Positions 44,196-55,229 of a stretch of DNA of 64,000 bases are shown one piece after another. Both the position numbers and the translations under genes were made by a program. The DNA is taken from NCBI GenBank assembly GCA_024036415.1, contig JAMWET010000950.1, positions 1 to 64,000 on the forward strand, in the 5' to 3' direction. Each line of letters starts with the position of its first letter. Position 1 is the first letter of the stretch. This DNA comes from Prochilodus magdalenae. Its lineage: Eukaryota; Chordata; Actinopteri; Characiformes; Prochilodontidae. Under the pieces are notes generated by a model. The model saw nothing but the letters and a program-made list of their open reading frames with translations, made no database searches and was not told the DNA's origin.

Positions 44196-47100
44196 ATGGA
44201 GTGCTCGTGGAAGACAGTGCTTCTGTTGGTGTGCGCGTCTCTGGGGGTGCAGTACACTGCGATTCGTTCCCTTCAGGACTTGTTTCCGGGGCCTTGCCAG
44301 GACTCCGGCCACTGCCAGGGACGTCTGGGAAAAGGTGAGTCCCGAAATCATCCGAACGGCTAAGTCACACCTGCAGTTTATAGTGAAAAGGTGCTTGCGT
44401 TTGTGAGGTGCCACATGCCTGACATGGCTGGTTGTCCCTAAAAGTAAATCAGAGTTTTGTTTTTTTCATTGTATACATTTTGGCACACAGTTGGAGATTC
44501 ACTTGGCATAAGATTCCAATATGTCATTTTTGACTGGCTCTTGCCAGGCAAAAATATATCTGCATTAAAAAGACACCAGCAAACTGACAAACATCCTGCT
44601 GACATTATGGATATATCTTATTTACAGCTCAGCACACTTTGCCAGTTACTACACAGTTTTATAATTTTTTGGTCCTTTTCAATCCAAACCCCTCTTATTT
44701 AGTGCCAGGGCCTAAAGTCCCTCAACACAAGACAGTGCAACACTTCCTTAGTCTACTCCATTTCAACTGATTCAACTCATAGCTGATCATAAAAACCTTC
44801 CTGTCTTGAATTTGAGTGCTACAGCATGCTTGTGTGCCTGCACAAGCAGAATTTGACACTTCTGCTAAAGATCATCCCCATTCGTATTTAAAGTTTGTCT
44901 ACCAGCAGAGGGCAGCCATATCTCCAGCTAAATGAATGCACTTTTTCTGATGTGCAGCAAAAGTGTCATGCCACTTCTGCTATATACATATTATCATACA
45001 TCAAGCACCAGATTTGCATACCAGCCTTACTCCACCTATAACATAGTCTGCGGGCCATTTAAAGATGATGCCTGAAATCATCTCGAAGGATCCTCGTGAG
45101 GTTCTTCCCAGTTGATATCCCAAAGCCTGAGTTCTCTAATCCTCCACTGTTTATTTCTGAGGAATGAAATTAACAGTAGTCCACTGGAAGACACCTGATG
45201 AATACAGCAAGGGATTCCCTCTTCATCTCAGGCAGCACCGGAGAGAGAAGGATATAATATCAGTAATTTATTTCACAGTCATCTCATTATTTATCTGCAG
45301 TAATCTGCTCTCATAGAGCAGCTGTTGGCACTTTCAGCTAGCGCTTCCTCACACACCCTAATGTCCCATGCGCAATCAACTCCTCATCAGTTGTAATTAC
45401 ATGTTATCACTCTCACTCTCTGTGCTATATTTAGAGATTATTACTTTCAAATTTCAAGCCAAAAAACAGTCAGATGTCTGTCTCTCCCTGTGACGTTCAA
45501 GTATTTAATTGTTCTCCACCCGCCTGGCTTGTGATGTTTTTCTCTTGAGGAAGATTCGGTAGAATTGAATGCATTGCTGGCATTTTACAGGTGTGTTCAA
45601 TATTATATTGCAAATACAGCCTAAAATAGCACATACTTACATTATGTTGTGTGGTTAGCAAACTGCTTCTTCCTGTAGGGTAGTATTTTGAGTAGTGTGA
45701 GCATGTCTGTTGACTTTTAGATGCCTTTAGTGCTTCAGTGACAAATAGCTCATTTTAAACCTTGGTAACAAATATCAGACAGGAACTGTGGACTTTGTAG
45801 TTCTAAAGTTAAAGACTTTGTAGTTCATCTGTGTCACGAACCGGATCCACAAGCAGGGTGAGGAGTCAAGTGCAGGTTTTAATAAGTATAAGTCCAAAGA
45901 CAATCCAAGTTCAAAACCAGAAAATCCGTCCAATAGAAACAAGCAACAAAGCAGCCAAAAAAACAAGATCCAAAAACACAAACCGTAAACAAAGCAGGGG
46001 TCAAACCAGAAAACACAGCGCATACAAAGAACCGCTCAGAATTGTAGGTTAAACCAATACAAGACTTCGCACAGGACAAAGGACAACATGGAGGTTTTAA
46101 AGATACAAAATGGCCTCTGATTACAATCAGGTGGGAAACTCTGGTGAGGGTGACCTCTGTGGGCCAGGAGGGGAAACAGCAGCCTCAGATGTGACAATCT
46201 GTATCTCTGCATACTTCTTTAGCCCCATTTCACCCTGTTCTTCAATGTTAAGGATGTGGATCATTCTCTAGTCCTGATTAGTGGTCCCAGGACACTGTTG
46301 GATGTTTACTTGTTATTGGTGGACTATTCTCAGTTCAGGAGTGACGCGGAGGTGTTTAAAAGCTCCACCAGCACTTCTGTGTTCTGTTGCAGTGGAAAAA
46401 AAGAAAAGGAAAGAGAAATGTAGAATGTAGAAGAACCAAAGAATAATCGTCTGTTCTTGTTTGGATCCTCTGTGACCCAGCTAAGCTTAATTTCATTGAA
46501 TCTGACTGTCTCCTTCTGTTCCCAGAACGCAGATGGAAATTTTCATGCGACGACAACTCTGTCCCCGCAGAGCGTAGTACTGCCTCGGCTCGGAAGCATA
46601 TCCTTGTTTTTGCACAAACTCGCAGTGGCTCCTCCTTTACTGGCCAACTGTTTAACCAACACCCTGAAATCTTCTATGTGTTTGAGCCACTGTACCACGT
46701 CCAGCAGACTTTCACCAACTCTAGCAGTCGTCTCCGGAGAGTCCTGGACAGCCGGGCTCTCCTGGGTTCCTATAGGGACCTCCTCCTCAACCTCTACACC
46801 TGCGACCTCACCTTCCTGGAGAACTACATTCGGCCTGAGCCCCAGGATCACATGACGGCTTCCTTCTTCCGCCGTAGCTCCAGTCATGCTTTGTGCTCTC
46901 CGCCTGTTTGCCAGGAGGGCAGTGAGGAGATTCAGACAGGGCAACCGGATGAGACCTGGTGTCCCAAAAAGTGCCGGATTTTGAACCTCACCTTGGCCTC
47001 AATGGCTTGTCAAGCCCAAAATCATGTGGCCATAAAGACAGTGCGAATCCCTCGGGTTGGAGATCTACGCACCCTGTCAGAGGACCCACGTCTGGATTTA

Positions 47101-47652
47101 AGGATTATCCACCTGGTAAGAGATCCCAGGGCCATTTTAGCCTCACGCATGACTGCCTTTGCTGATCAATTCAGGGCCTGGAAGATCTGGAACGCCACAG
47201 ACCGGCAGCCACGTTACGTGGACTTGACACAGATAACCAGGACATGCCGAGACATGGAGTATTCTGTAGAGACTGGTCTGCAGAGACCAGCATGGCTGAG
47301 GGGACGTTATCTGCTGGTGCGCTACGAGGACCTAGCCTTAAAACCTGAAGACAAGGCCAAGGAAGTCTACAGATTCCTGGGCTTGGATATAGGCAGTAGA
47401 GTTCTCACATGGATTTCTCAAAACACTAAAGTCACTGCCTCATCCTCCACTGAGTGGAATTATAAATACTCCACCAGTAGAGACTCTAAAACTACAGCCC
47501 ACAGCTGGAGACAGCGTCTGGGATTTGACATTGTTAAAACAGTGCAGACTCTGTGTAACACTACCTTTGCCTTATTGGGCTACAAGCTGGTGCAGTCTGA
47601 GGCAGAGCTGAGGGACTTGACAAACAGCTTAGTAGAACCCAGGACATTTTAG
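44196..47652 (+). CDS. chst1: Carbohydrate 6-O-sulfotransferase, CHST1/CHST16 type (keratan-sulfate Gal-6-sulfotransferase family), two coding exons
   Basis: Coding exons 44196-44334 and 46526-47652 (GTGAGT donor, CCCAG acceptor, phase 1) give 1266 nt and 421 aa; human CHST1 is 411. The family transfers sulfate from PAPS to carbon 6 of galactose or GlcNAc/GalNAc in glycosaminoglycans in the Golgi lumen. The start MECSWKTVLLLVCASLGVQY closely matches CHST1 (MQCSWKAVLLL-ASIAIQYTAIR) and forms the type II signal anchor (about 6-23). The 5'-phosphosulfate loop TRSGSSF is at 78-84, and the 3'-phosphate motif LVRDPRAILASR at 243-254. Also seen: FEPLYHVQ, LNLTLASMAC, HVAIKTVRIP, LLVRYEDLA and the end SLVE-R-F. 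Identity to CHST1 is moderate, so it may be a teleost chst1 duplicate or CHST16, the relative lost in amniotes. The coding intron is unusual for CHST1, which has one coding exon in human. The symbol is provisional. Confidence 0.85.
45832..46196. mobile_element. Solo LTR with 5-bp target duplication, in the sulfotransferase intron
   Basis: 365 bp from TGTCACGAACCGGATCC to AGATGTGACA, i.e. TG...CA ends with a 6-bp terminal inversion (TGTCAC/GTGACA). It is flanked on both sides by ATCTG (45827-45831 and 46197-46201). A 5-bp duplication with TG/CA ends is the mark of an LTR retrotransposon, and no internal region is present. Orientation cannot be set from this alone. Confidence 0.85.
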
Positions 47653-48235
47653 AAACTTAGGTTCAGTCTGGGACAGTCTCTCACCTGTGTTTGAGTTGTT
47701 TGGCATAGTCTTTCACTCCAGTCAGTCAGAATTTCATATCCTCACCACCATTTCCTTAGGCCAGAAACATACCGGAAACAACTATGTGAATGCAAATGAC
47801 AAGGCATAGCCAACAAATTCCAAGCACACAGTCCTTCTATACGTACTCACCATACCTTCTTATGTTAGTGCAGGGGTTAAAACACTTAAGCCATAAGACA
47901 TCCTATATGTTTATGTAAGAGAATCTTTAAGAATGACTTGCTTTAGCTGTTGAGAAAGCACACTGGTGGTACAACACAGTTAAGCTAGGCTTTTGATATT
48001 GCTCTTCTTACTCAATGCTCAAAATGCACTTTGCCCTTGCTTTGTGTTATCAAATGCGTCAACACACATTTTTTTAACACAGCAACTCACAATACCATCT
48101 CTGCATAACTCCAAGTATCTTTCTGGTCTTAGTCAGTATCATGATGTTGATGGGGATGCAGTAAAAGAAGGTAAATAAATAAATGATTTGTGCAGTACTG
48201 CACTACTGCTACACCAATAAATGTGTGTACTACTG
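47653..48235 (+). other. 3' UTR of the sulfotransferase gene (inferred)
   Basis: Non-coding sequence after the TAG at 47650-47652. Two candidate signals occur near the end: the AATAAATAAATG run at about 48174-48184 and AATAAA at 48216-48221. Confidence 0.45.
48216..48221 (+). terminator. Candidate polyadenylation signal of the sulfotransferase gene
   Basis: AATAAA in ACCAATAAATGTGTGTAC, followed by a GT-rich element as expected downstream of a cleavage site. Confidence 0.5.
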
Positions 48236-48479
48236 TTCTGAAAGTGGACTTGTCATAATAATAGTTGCTGTTTTCATTCAGTATAGATGTAGGCCTGTCC
48301 CAAATATTACATTACCATCTGATCAAAGTTGACTGCAATCCATTATCATGGCCATTAGATTTCACAGTCATATGTATGTGGCAACAAACTGAATTTTGGA
48401 ATTAGATGTATTTTAATCAGTTAGTGTGACGCAAACACATATGAAATTTACTAAGACACCTTTCTGGTGCTCACAAACA

Positions 48480-48700
48480 AACAAAAATCCCAACTTCAGT
48501 TGCGCGCTACTAGGTTTTGGCATTTAATAAGCAAGATAATTAATCAGCCAATTTGACCACTTTTAATAGTCGCATAAAATAACCATAATCAGGCAATTAC
48601 ATTGTTAATTGCTCTTAATTGTATGACAGCTAATTGCCAACTACAAGTCCATGATTGTGGCAGGTCTTTAGTGAACAGCTAATGGCTGCATTAACATACT
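48480..48700. other. Possible conserved non-coding element rich in TAATT/AATTA words
   Basis: At least five AATTA/TAATT or close homeodomain-type core words (GATAATTAATC, GGCAATTAC, GTTAATTGC, CTTAATTG, GCTAATTGCC) occur in about 130 bp, without coding frames or repeat ends. Inference only; conservation across species is not visible here. Confidence 0.25.
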
Positions 48701-50480
48701 TCTAAGAATGTATCTTCAGTTGCAGTTTTCCTCTGTTTCTAAATACAGACGCTGAAACACATCTGTACATTTACACAGTTTGCTTGTAAAGTGCCCTTAT
48801 ATCCCTAAAACCCTAAAAGATGTGATGGCAGATGAGGTGATGAGGTGGTAGACAGATACAATATGTTATTATTACAATCATATAATCATTAACACATTGT
48901 ATTTAATATTTCAAGTTTTGGGAGAAAATGATATTGTCTTTCCCCAGATTAATAAATGAATAGGATAACCAGTTCTTACATTCAAAGAACCTTCAAAGAA
49001 AGCTGAATGTTAATTTTATCATAACTTCATTCTCTGTTGGTTTTATATTATTTAAAAACAGCGATTCCAAACTTTTGAACACTAACAATTGCTATTGGCA
49101 CCTTCCAAAGCTGGACAGATGGAAATAAACCAACATCAAACCAAGTCTTATTACAATCCAGTGAAAACAGTAAGCATTAAAGGGATTGTTGGCAAACACT
49201 TATAGTTAAATATTACCCTGCCATTTCAGGATCTTAAATATGTCAACACTTCAGATGAGAGCAGTTACCAACTGGCTGGAAATGCAGTGCTGTTTCCTTT
49301 TTATTTCTATCTCTCAGCTCTCTTGTTACTCGGTTAAGAATTTAATGAGAAAGTATGAATCACGCCCATAGTCATCAGTGTATGAATCACAATCTCCTGC
49401 TTTTTTCAGTAATGCTGGAATTAAATGCTGCTGAAAGATTAGAGCCTCAGGTATGAAGTCACAGAAAAACAGGACATGCATTTCCACAAAAGATGCAGTG
49501 TCTCTGCTCCTCATGTTTTTCACGTAACTGCTACACTACGGTTGCTTGGGAAGAATTCAACAAAGAAACACAGTGGTGAATATAGAATGTGCGCTGTATA
49601 GTTTTTTATTTATTTTTAGTTTTTGTATAGTTTATTTCATGCATATTTAATATGTATATAATCATATGGTCAAATATGAATTTTGAGGTTTTCATGTAAG
49701 TATCTGTTGTTACTGTGCCATATGCAGGAGGCAAGAAGGTTCCGCCTCACTTACTTTTGACACATCAGTGTTGTTATGCTGAGACTGGAACTATTGGTAA
49801 TGCTGACCATCATTTCAACTTCAAAGCAGCAGAAGCCCAATGTCAGCACAAAAACGTGCATCATAGAATGAGATTAGCAAGAGATAATGTCAATAGCTCA
49901 CAACCCTTTTGAAGTTCCTGTCAGCTGCTTAAATTCTGAGTAGAAAATAGTTGTCGTGTAAAGAATGGACAAGCTTGCTCCCATCATATGGCCAGTGTTG
50001 TCTAATTATGTTGCGGTCATTGAGCATTAACAGTCTGGGGGAGAATTGCTAATGATGACTGTGATTGCTTTAGTGTGCTAACTAAGAGCCTGCCTTCATT
50101 TACAGGTTTTCACAATTGCTAAACGCTAAGCACAGATGCTGAAACACATTCACACGTTCACACATTTTGCTTCCAACAGAGGCACCACGAGAGACACCAA
50201 GCATGCTCTCCCAGGAGAAGGCTTATACTAGAACCAAAATGTATGTTTGATGAAATCATATAAATGTTACAGTACCAATAATCTAAATGTTTATTTTAAG
50301 CAAGGCTACATAGTCAAACTGGCACACAGTATTGTGTATTAAGCATAACTCTCATTACTTAAATATTATATCTATCCACCTACATTGATTACAGATCAAA
50401 CAAACCTAGTAAAGTGAAGCAATACTATTTCCTTACTCTTTGATAAGCTGCAAATCCCAAATGCAATTTCCAAACACACT
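48700..50480. other. Intergenic, nothing recognised
   Basis: No supported exon, RNA gene or clear repeat. Confidence 0.35.
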
Positions 50481-50489
50481 GATTATAGT

Positions 50490-50960
50490 ATGGCACAGTC
50501 TCAGTTTGTGCAGCCAGGAAGGGTGTTGTTAAAGACCTCAGTGTCACTGCTGGACTGAGAGTAGTCTACCAATAAAACTATCCAGTCAGCAGCATCCCGT
50601 GGCAGGAATCTGTGACCACTGATGAAGAACTAGTGTATGACCAACGCAAACTGTGCAGCAGCAGATGATCTGTCGTCTCTGACTGTACATTTACATGGTG
50701 GACCAGCAATGTGGGAGTGTCAAACAGAGTGGACACAGTGTTTAAACACACCACCACCACTGCAGTGCTGAGAATGACCCACTACCCACATACAGTACCT
50801 GCTCTGTAGTGGTCCTGTGGGAGTCCTGTGGGGGTCCCGGCTATTAAACAACAGGGTAAAAGGGGGATAACAAAGTATGTAGGGAAACAGTGGACTACAG
50901 TCGGTAAATGGACAGTGAGTGTAGATAAACGGAGGTGGTTTTAATGTTATGGATAGCGTT
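50490..50960 (+). repeat. Interspersed repeat, DNA-transposon-like (copy B)
   Basis: Second copy of the family at 10312-10860. It ends in GGACAGTGAGTGTAGATAAA then CGGAGGTGGTTTTAATGTTA, the typical right end of this fish repeat. No coding capacity. Confidence 0.65.
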
Positions 50961-51097
50961 TAATACTCTGGGTGACATGATGATGAGACATTCAATATAT
51001 CATGACCAAAAACTGCAATACATAAAACTTATAAATAACTATATAAATAGCACAATAAATGGTGTCATTGTCATTGATTTAGTCTAAATTTAGACTG

Positions 51098-51215
51098 TAT
51101 ATTATATATATATATTCATTATATACTTATACTTATACTTATATACATACTTATATTTATTGGCGGGCCTACTATACAGTTGGTCTGAATATATAGATAT
51201 ATAGATATATCCACT
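51098..51215. repeat. AT-rich simple repeats
   Basis: TATATATATAT, ACTTATACTTATACTTATA and ATATAGATATATAGATATA runs in succession. Confidence 0.6.
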
Positions 51216-52034
51216 TTTCAATGGAATTAAATGCTACTGAAAGACGAGGGGATGAGTGATGTCTTAGGTTCCATTCAGATTACATTATTTGAAACAATTA
51301 TAACTGAAAAAAGTCATCACTTAAATGTAGTAACTGTTTATTAATAGATTAAAACATCTCCTCTCACATGATGTCTTCCGGATGGGACTTCTGAACTGAC
51401 AACAGAAATTTGCACTTTGCACAACACTAACATTGAATAATCCACAGTTTCCTTGGAACCATGATCTCCACTTTAAGTATACAGTGAAGGTAGAGAATGG
51501 TAAATTATGTAATCTCTCTAAGACCAGCAATGTAGCTTTTAATATTAAACTTGCACTAACATGACTAATTCTACCAAATTGATCAAAACTTAATTTGGAC
51601 ATTTAACTGGAATATTTCAAAGCAAAATAATAAAGACACCTCTGAAACTTTACCAAATGTATCAGTAGTCGCTGTTTTGGTAATGTTTATACACACATAA
51701 AATCATTAAACCACAAATAAGGTTATTACAGAAAACGCATGTTTCATAGTTCTTAAGTTCTTTGGATCTAACTGTTTATCATGAGGCTATGAGGCACAGA
51801 GATGCAGTCTTACTACCTGGTGTAAAATGTAGAGGGTGTTGCTAAAATAAGGTTTCGCCAATGGATTAAAACCCTTTGTGCTTCAGTAGTGACATAAAAA
51901 TTGGTACAGCATAAATAACAACATAAAACAGCTTTTAAATTATGTAATTATAAATAGATCATACCCTAAACACTGTGAATTTCTCAGGTCTGAATGCTTA
52001 TTCGTTTTTTAATTTAGTTTTCTGAAGTTTAAAC

Positions 52035-52725
52035 TGCACTCATCCTCAAAAGATTGGTTGCACCCAGAAGGAAGTGTCAGATTGCAATGTTATTAGGAAG
52101 GAAGATTAGCAGGAACAATAAATGATGATAAATATTATATGGGCAATATTTACTGAGCTACACATACAGAAGTAGTGTCTCTCAGTATGACATTGGGCCA
52201 TCATGTTTGCTAATGCAACATGTCAGACGTCTCGGCATGGAGTTGTAGATGTTCTTAATGGTGCCCTGTGATAATCCATCCCATGCATCTTGAATATTCT
52301 CACACAGTTCCTGCAGATTTTGCAGTAGGAGTGAAGGTGGACTGACACCAGACCATCTGACTGTGTGACTCGTAACAATAAAATCTTGGTGCTGACTGCG
52401 GTGCCTCCACACACAGATTCGTTGGTCGTCTCCACCAAAAGCTGAAAATGACCCACTGCCATTCTGCGTCACGCCATGACAGTCTGGCATGACACTGTTG
52501 CAGTCTTTGGTGATGTTGATGCGGTGTTAAAGACAGAATGTGTAGTGATCTGCGTACATGTAGTTCTGTGTCGTGCAACCATCTGCCAATAGTGCTGGCA
52601 CTAACAGAATGAGTCATGGAGGCCATCACTGCTTGCTGAATGCCCGCACTCTTATATGCCAATTCTGGCTTATGTCACATGCACAGTCGAATGTGGATAC
52701 AACTATTCTTTTGATGGTGAGTGTA
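52035..52725 (-). mobile_element. Tc1/mariner-like element with both ends (copy 4 of 4)
   Basis: Inverted ends: CACTCATCCTCAAAAGATTG then GTTGCACCCAGAAGG at the left; ATACAACTATTCTTTTGATG then GTGAGTGTAAT at the right. On the minus strand the transposase remnant reads AGIQQAVMASMTHSVSASTI then GRWLHD, later LTPHQHHQRLQQCHARLSW, and in another frame IQDAWDGLSQGTIKNIYNSM then PRRLTCCI. This is the C-terminal region of Tc1-type transposases (QDAW--LSQ--I--LY-S---R). The N-terminal DNA-binding part is deleted and the frames are shifted. About 690 bp. Confidence 0.8.
52182..52662 (-). pseudogene. Tc1-like transposase pseudogene, frameshifted
   Basis: Two overlapping reverse frames, 52300-52662 and 52182-52490, carry the consecutive parts of one transposase and are joined by at least one frameshift. 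An intact family member is roughly 340 aa. Here the N-terminus and much of the catalytic core are missing, so no activity is expected. Confidence 0.7.
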
Positions 52726-52939
52726 ATGTGATAAGATGGTCTATATATGGAGTTAAAATTGAAAAAAGAAAGAAATGAAAAAAGAGACAGCTGTGTTTTT
52801 AAACAAAGCCAAATATCAGCTTTTTTGACTAAGGGGAAATTAACTAATGAGCAGTTGGAGACTCTTCATCTGCTGATAAACGTCTCTAGTTTACTGGTAC
52901 AAAGACAGATGGACTGCTCCTAAATTATAGGAAAACAAA

Positions 52940-53345
52940 GTAAACATTTACTCAGAGTGTCTCTCCAGAGTCTGAAGGGTTAAGTAGGCCCTGGGGGAAT
53001 AATCCTCCACCCTATACAATCAGTCTTTCCTCCGCAGCTGCTGACTCGGGGGATATTTCACAGCGGCTCGAGAATATATCCGCAGAAGAAACCCAATAGA
53101 AACAGGATTTAAGATGGAGGGAGAAGAGAAGCCATCTCTCTTTGAACTTAATCTGCAAGGCAACACAAACTGGCAATAAAGCGGAGTTTATGACACCCTC
53201 TGAGATGTGTTTCATTGGCTTCTCCATCCTGCTCTGACACACAAAGCCCTGAGTTGCCTGAGTCAGCCACACAGCTAATCGCCCATCTCTTCCCACCCAG
53301 CATCAGCCCCCTCGGTTCCTTTAATGCCCGCCGACAATTTTAGAC
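52940..53345. other. GC-richer non-coding block, possible conserved element
   Basis: About 400 bp of more balanced composition than its surroundings, with GGATATTTCACAGCGGCTCG and similar complex sequence, no repeat ends and no long frame with known similarity. Inference only. Confidence 0.2.
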
Positions 53346-53957
53346 CTGAGGAGGACGTCGGTGGTCAGTGCTTAGAACAGATGCAGCACAGAGATAGCAA
53401 GTTTTGGGAACAGAGAGCATGTGTGGAGGTGTGTGCTGCTTTGCGTGTTATGTAAGCGTGACTGCGTATGTGTGTGTGTGGCTTCTTGAGTGTGTGAGGA
53501 TAGCAAGCTGGTTTGCCATTTATTCCAGTCACTTAGTTACTTCAAACAACACCTACTTTACTGACTGCATTTAAAGGGCTCATATCAGGGAAAACCAAAT
53601 TAGCCTTACCTTAAACCAATAAGGGTTTGGAGTAACATGTGAACATAAAGGCTGAAGTAAACATTAAGCATTAAAATGTACTGTTCAGTTCCCAGTCCAT
53701 AAAGCTGCAAAACCACCATGCTTTGAATTCATTGTTTTTGTGATGTCATTAACACATAAGAGCCCAGACCCGTTTCCCCATAAGGAAAAATAATGAAGGG
53801 TCAATTATAAGATCATAAAAGATCAGTCTTATCGTGACAAAGAGGTCACATGGCGTCTTCTGCAAAAATTATAGAGTCATAATACTGGTAGCATATGGCG
53901 CAACAACAACAATTTCATAACTGGTATTCCATCATGGTGTTCTGGAAATGGCGTCAG

Positions 53958-55222
53958 AATGGATATATGTAATATAGAACATGGGTATATGTAATATAGA
54001 ATAGGGGTATATGTAATATAGAATAGGGGTATATGTAATATAGAATATGGGTATATGTGATATAGAATCTGGGTATATGTGATATAGATTATGGGTATAT
54101 GTAATAGAGAATATGGTTATATGTAATATAGAACATGGGTATGTGTAATATAGAATATGGGTATGTGTAATATAGAATAGGGGTATATGTAATATAGAAT
54201 AGGGGTATATGTAATATAGAATAGGGGTATATGTAATATAGAATATGGGTATATGTAATATAGAACATGGGTATGTGTAATATAGAATATGGGTATGTGT
54301 AATATAGAATAGGGGTATATGTAATATAGAATAGGGGTATATGTAATATAGAATAGGGGTATATGTAATATAGAATATGGGTATATGTGATATAGAATAT
54401 GGGTATATATGATATAGAATAGGGGTATATATGATATAGAATAGGGGTATATGTAATATAGAATAGGGGTATATGTAATATAGAATATGGGTATATGTAA
54501 TATAGAATATGGGTATATGTGATATAGAATATGGGTATATGTGATATAGAATAGGGGTATATGTAATATAGAATATGGGTATATGTAATATAGAATAGGG
54601 GTATATGTAATATAGAATATGGGTATATGTAATATAGAATAGGGGTATATGTGATATAGAATATGGGTATATGTGATATAGAATATGGGTATATGTAATA
54701 TAGAATATGGGTATATGTGATATAGAATATGGGTATATATGATATAGAATATGGGTATATGTAATAGAGAATATGGGTATATGTGATATAGAATATGGGT
54801 ATATGTAATATAGAATATGGGTATATGTAATATAGAATATGGGTATATGTGATATAGAATATGGGTATATGTAATATAGAATATGGGTATATGTGATATA
54901 GAATATGGGTATTTGTAATATAGAATATGGGTATATGTAATAGAGAATATGGGTATATGTAATATAGAATATGGGTATATGTGATATAGAATATGGGTAT
55001 ATGTAATATAGAATATGGGTATATGTAATATAGAATATGGGTATATGTGATATAGAATATGGGTATATGTAATATAGAATATGGGTATATGTGATATAGA
55101 ATATGGGTATATGTAATATAGAATATGGGTATATGTAATAGAGAATATGGGTATATGTAATATAGAATATGGGTATATGTGATATAGAATATGGGTATAT
55201 GTAATAGAGAATATGGGTATAT
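53958..55222. repeat. Minisatellite, 22-bp unit GGGTATATGTAATATAGAATAT, about 57 copies
   Basis: A head-to-tail array of about 1.26 kb. Units vary mainly at GTAATATAG/GTGATATAG/GTAATAGAG, GAATAT/GAATAG/GAACAT, and TATATG/TATGTG. Variant units recur in blocks, for example two near-identical stretches around 54121-54240 and 54241-54360, as expected from higher-order duplication. Because 22 is not a multiple of 3 and the reverse strand of the unit has no stop, a 381-aa reverse frame runs through it. That frame is an artefact of the repeat. Confidence 0.97.
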
Positions 55223-55229
55223 GTAGTAG

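Noticed and set aside
46543..46944. 133-aa reverse frame in the sulfotransferase exon
   Set aside because: Shadow of the sulfotransferase coding strand, which matches its family along the whole exon.
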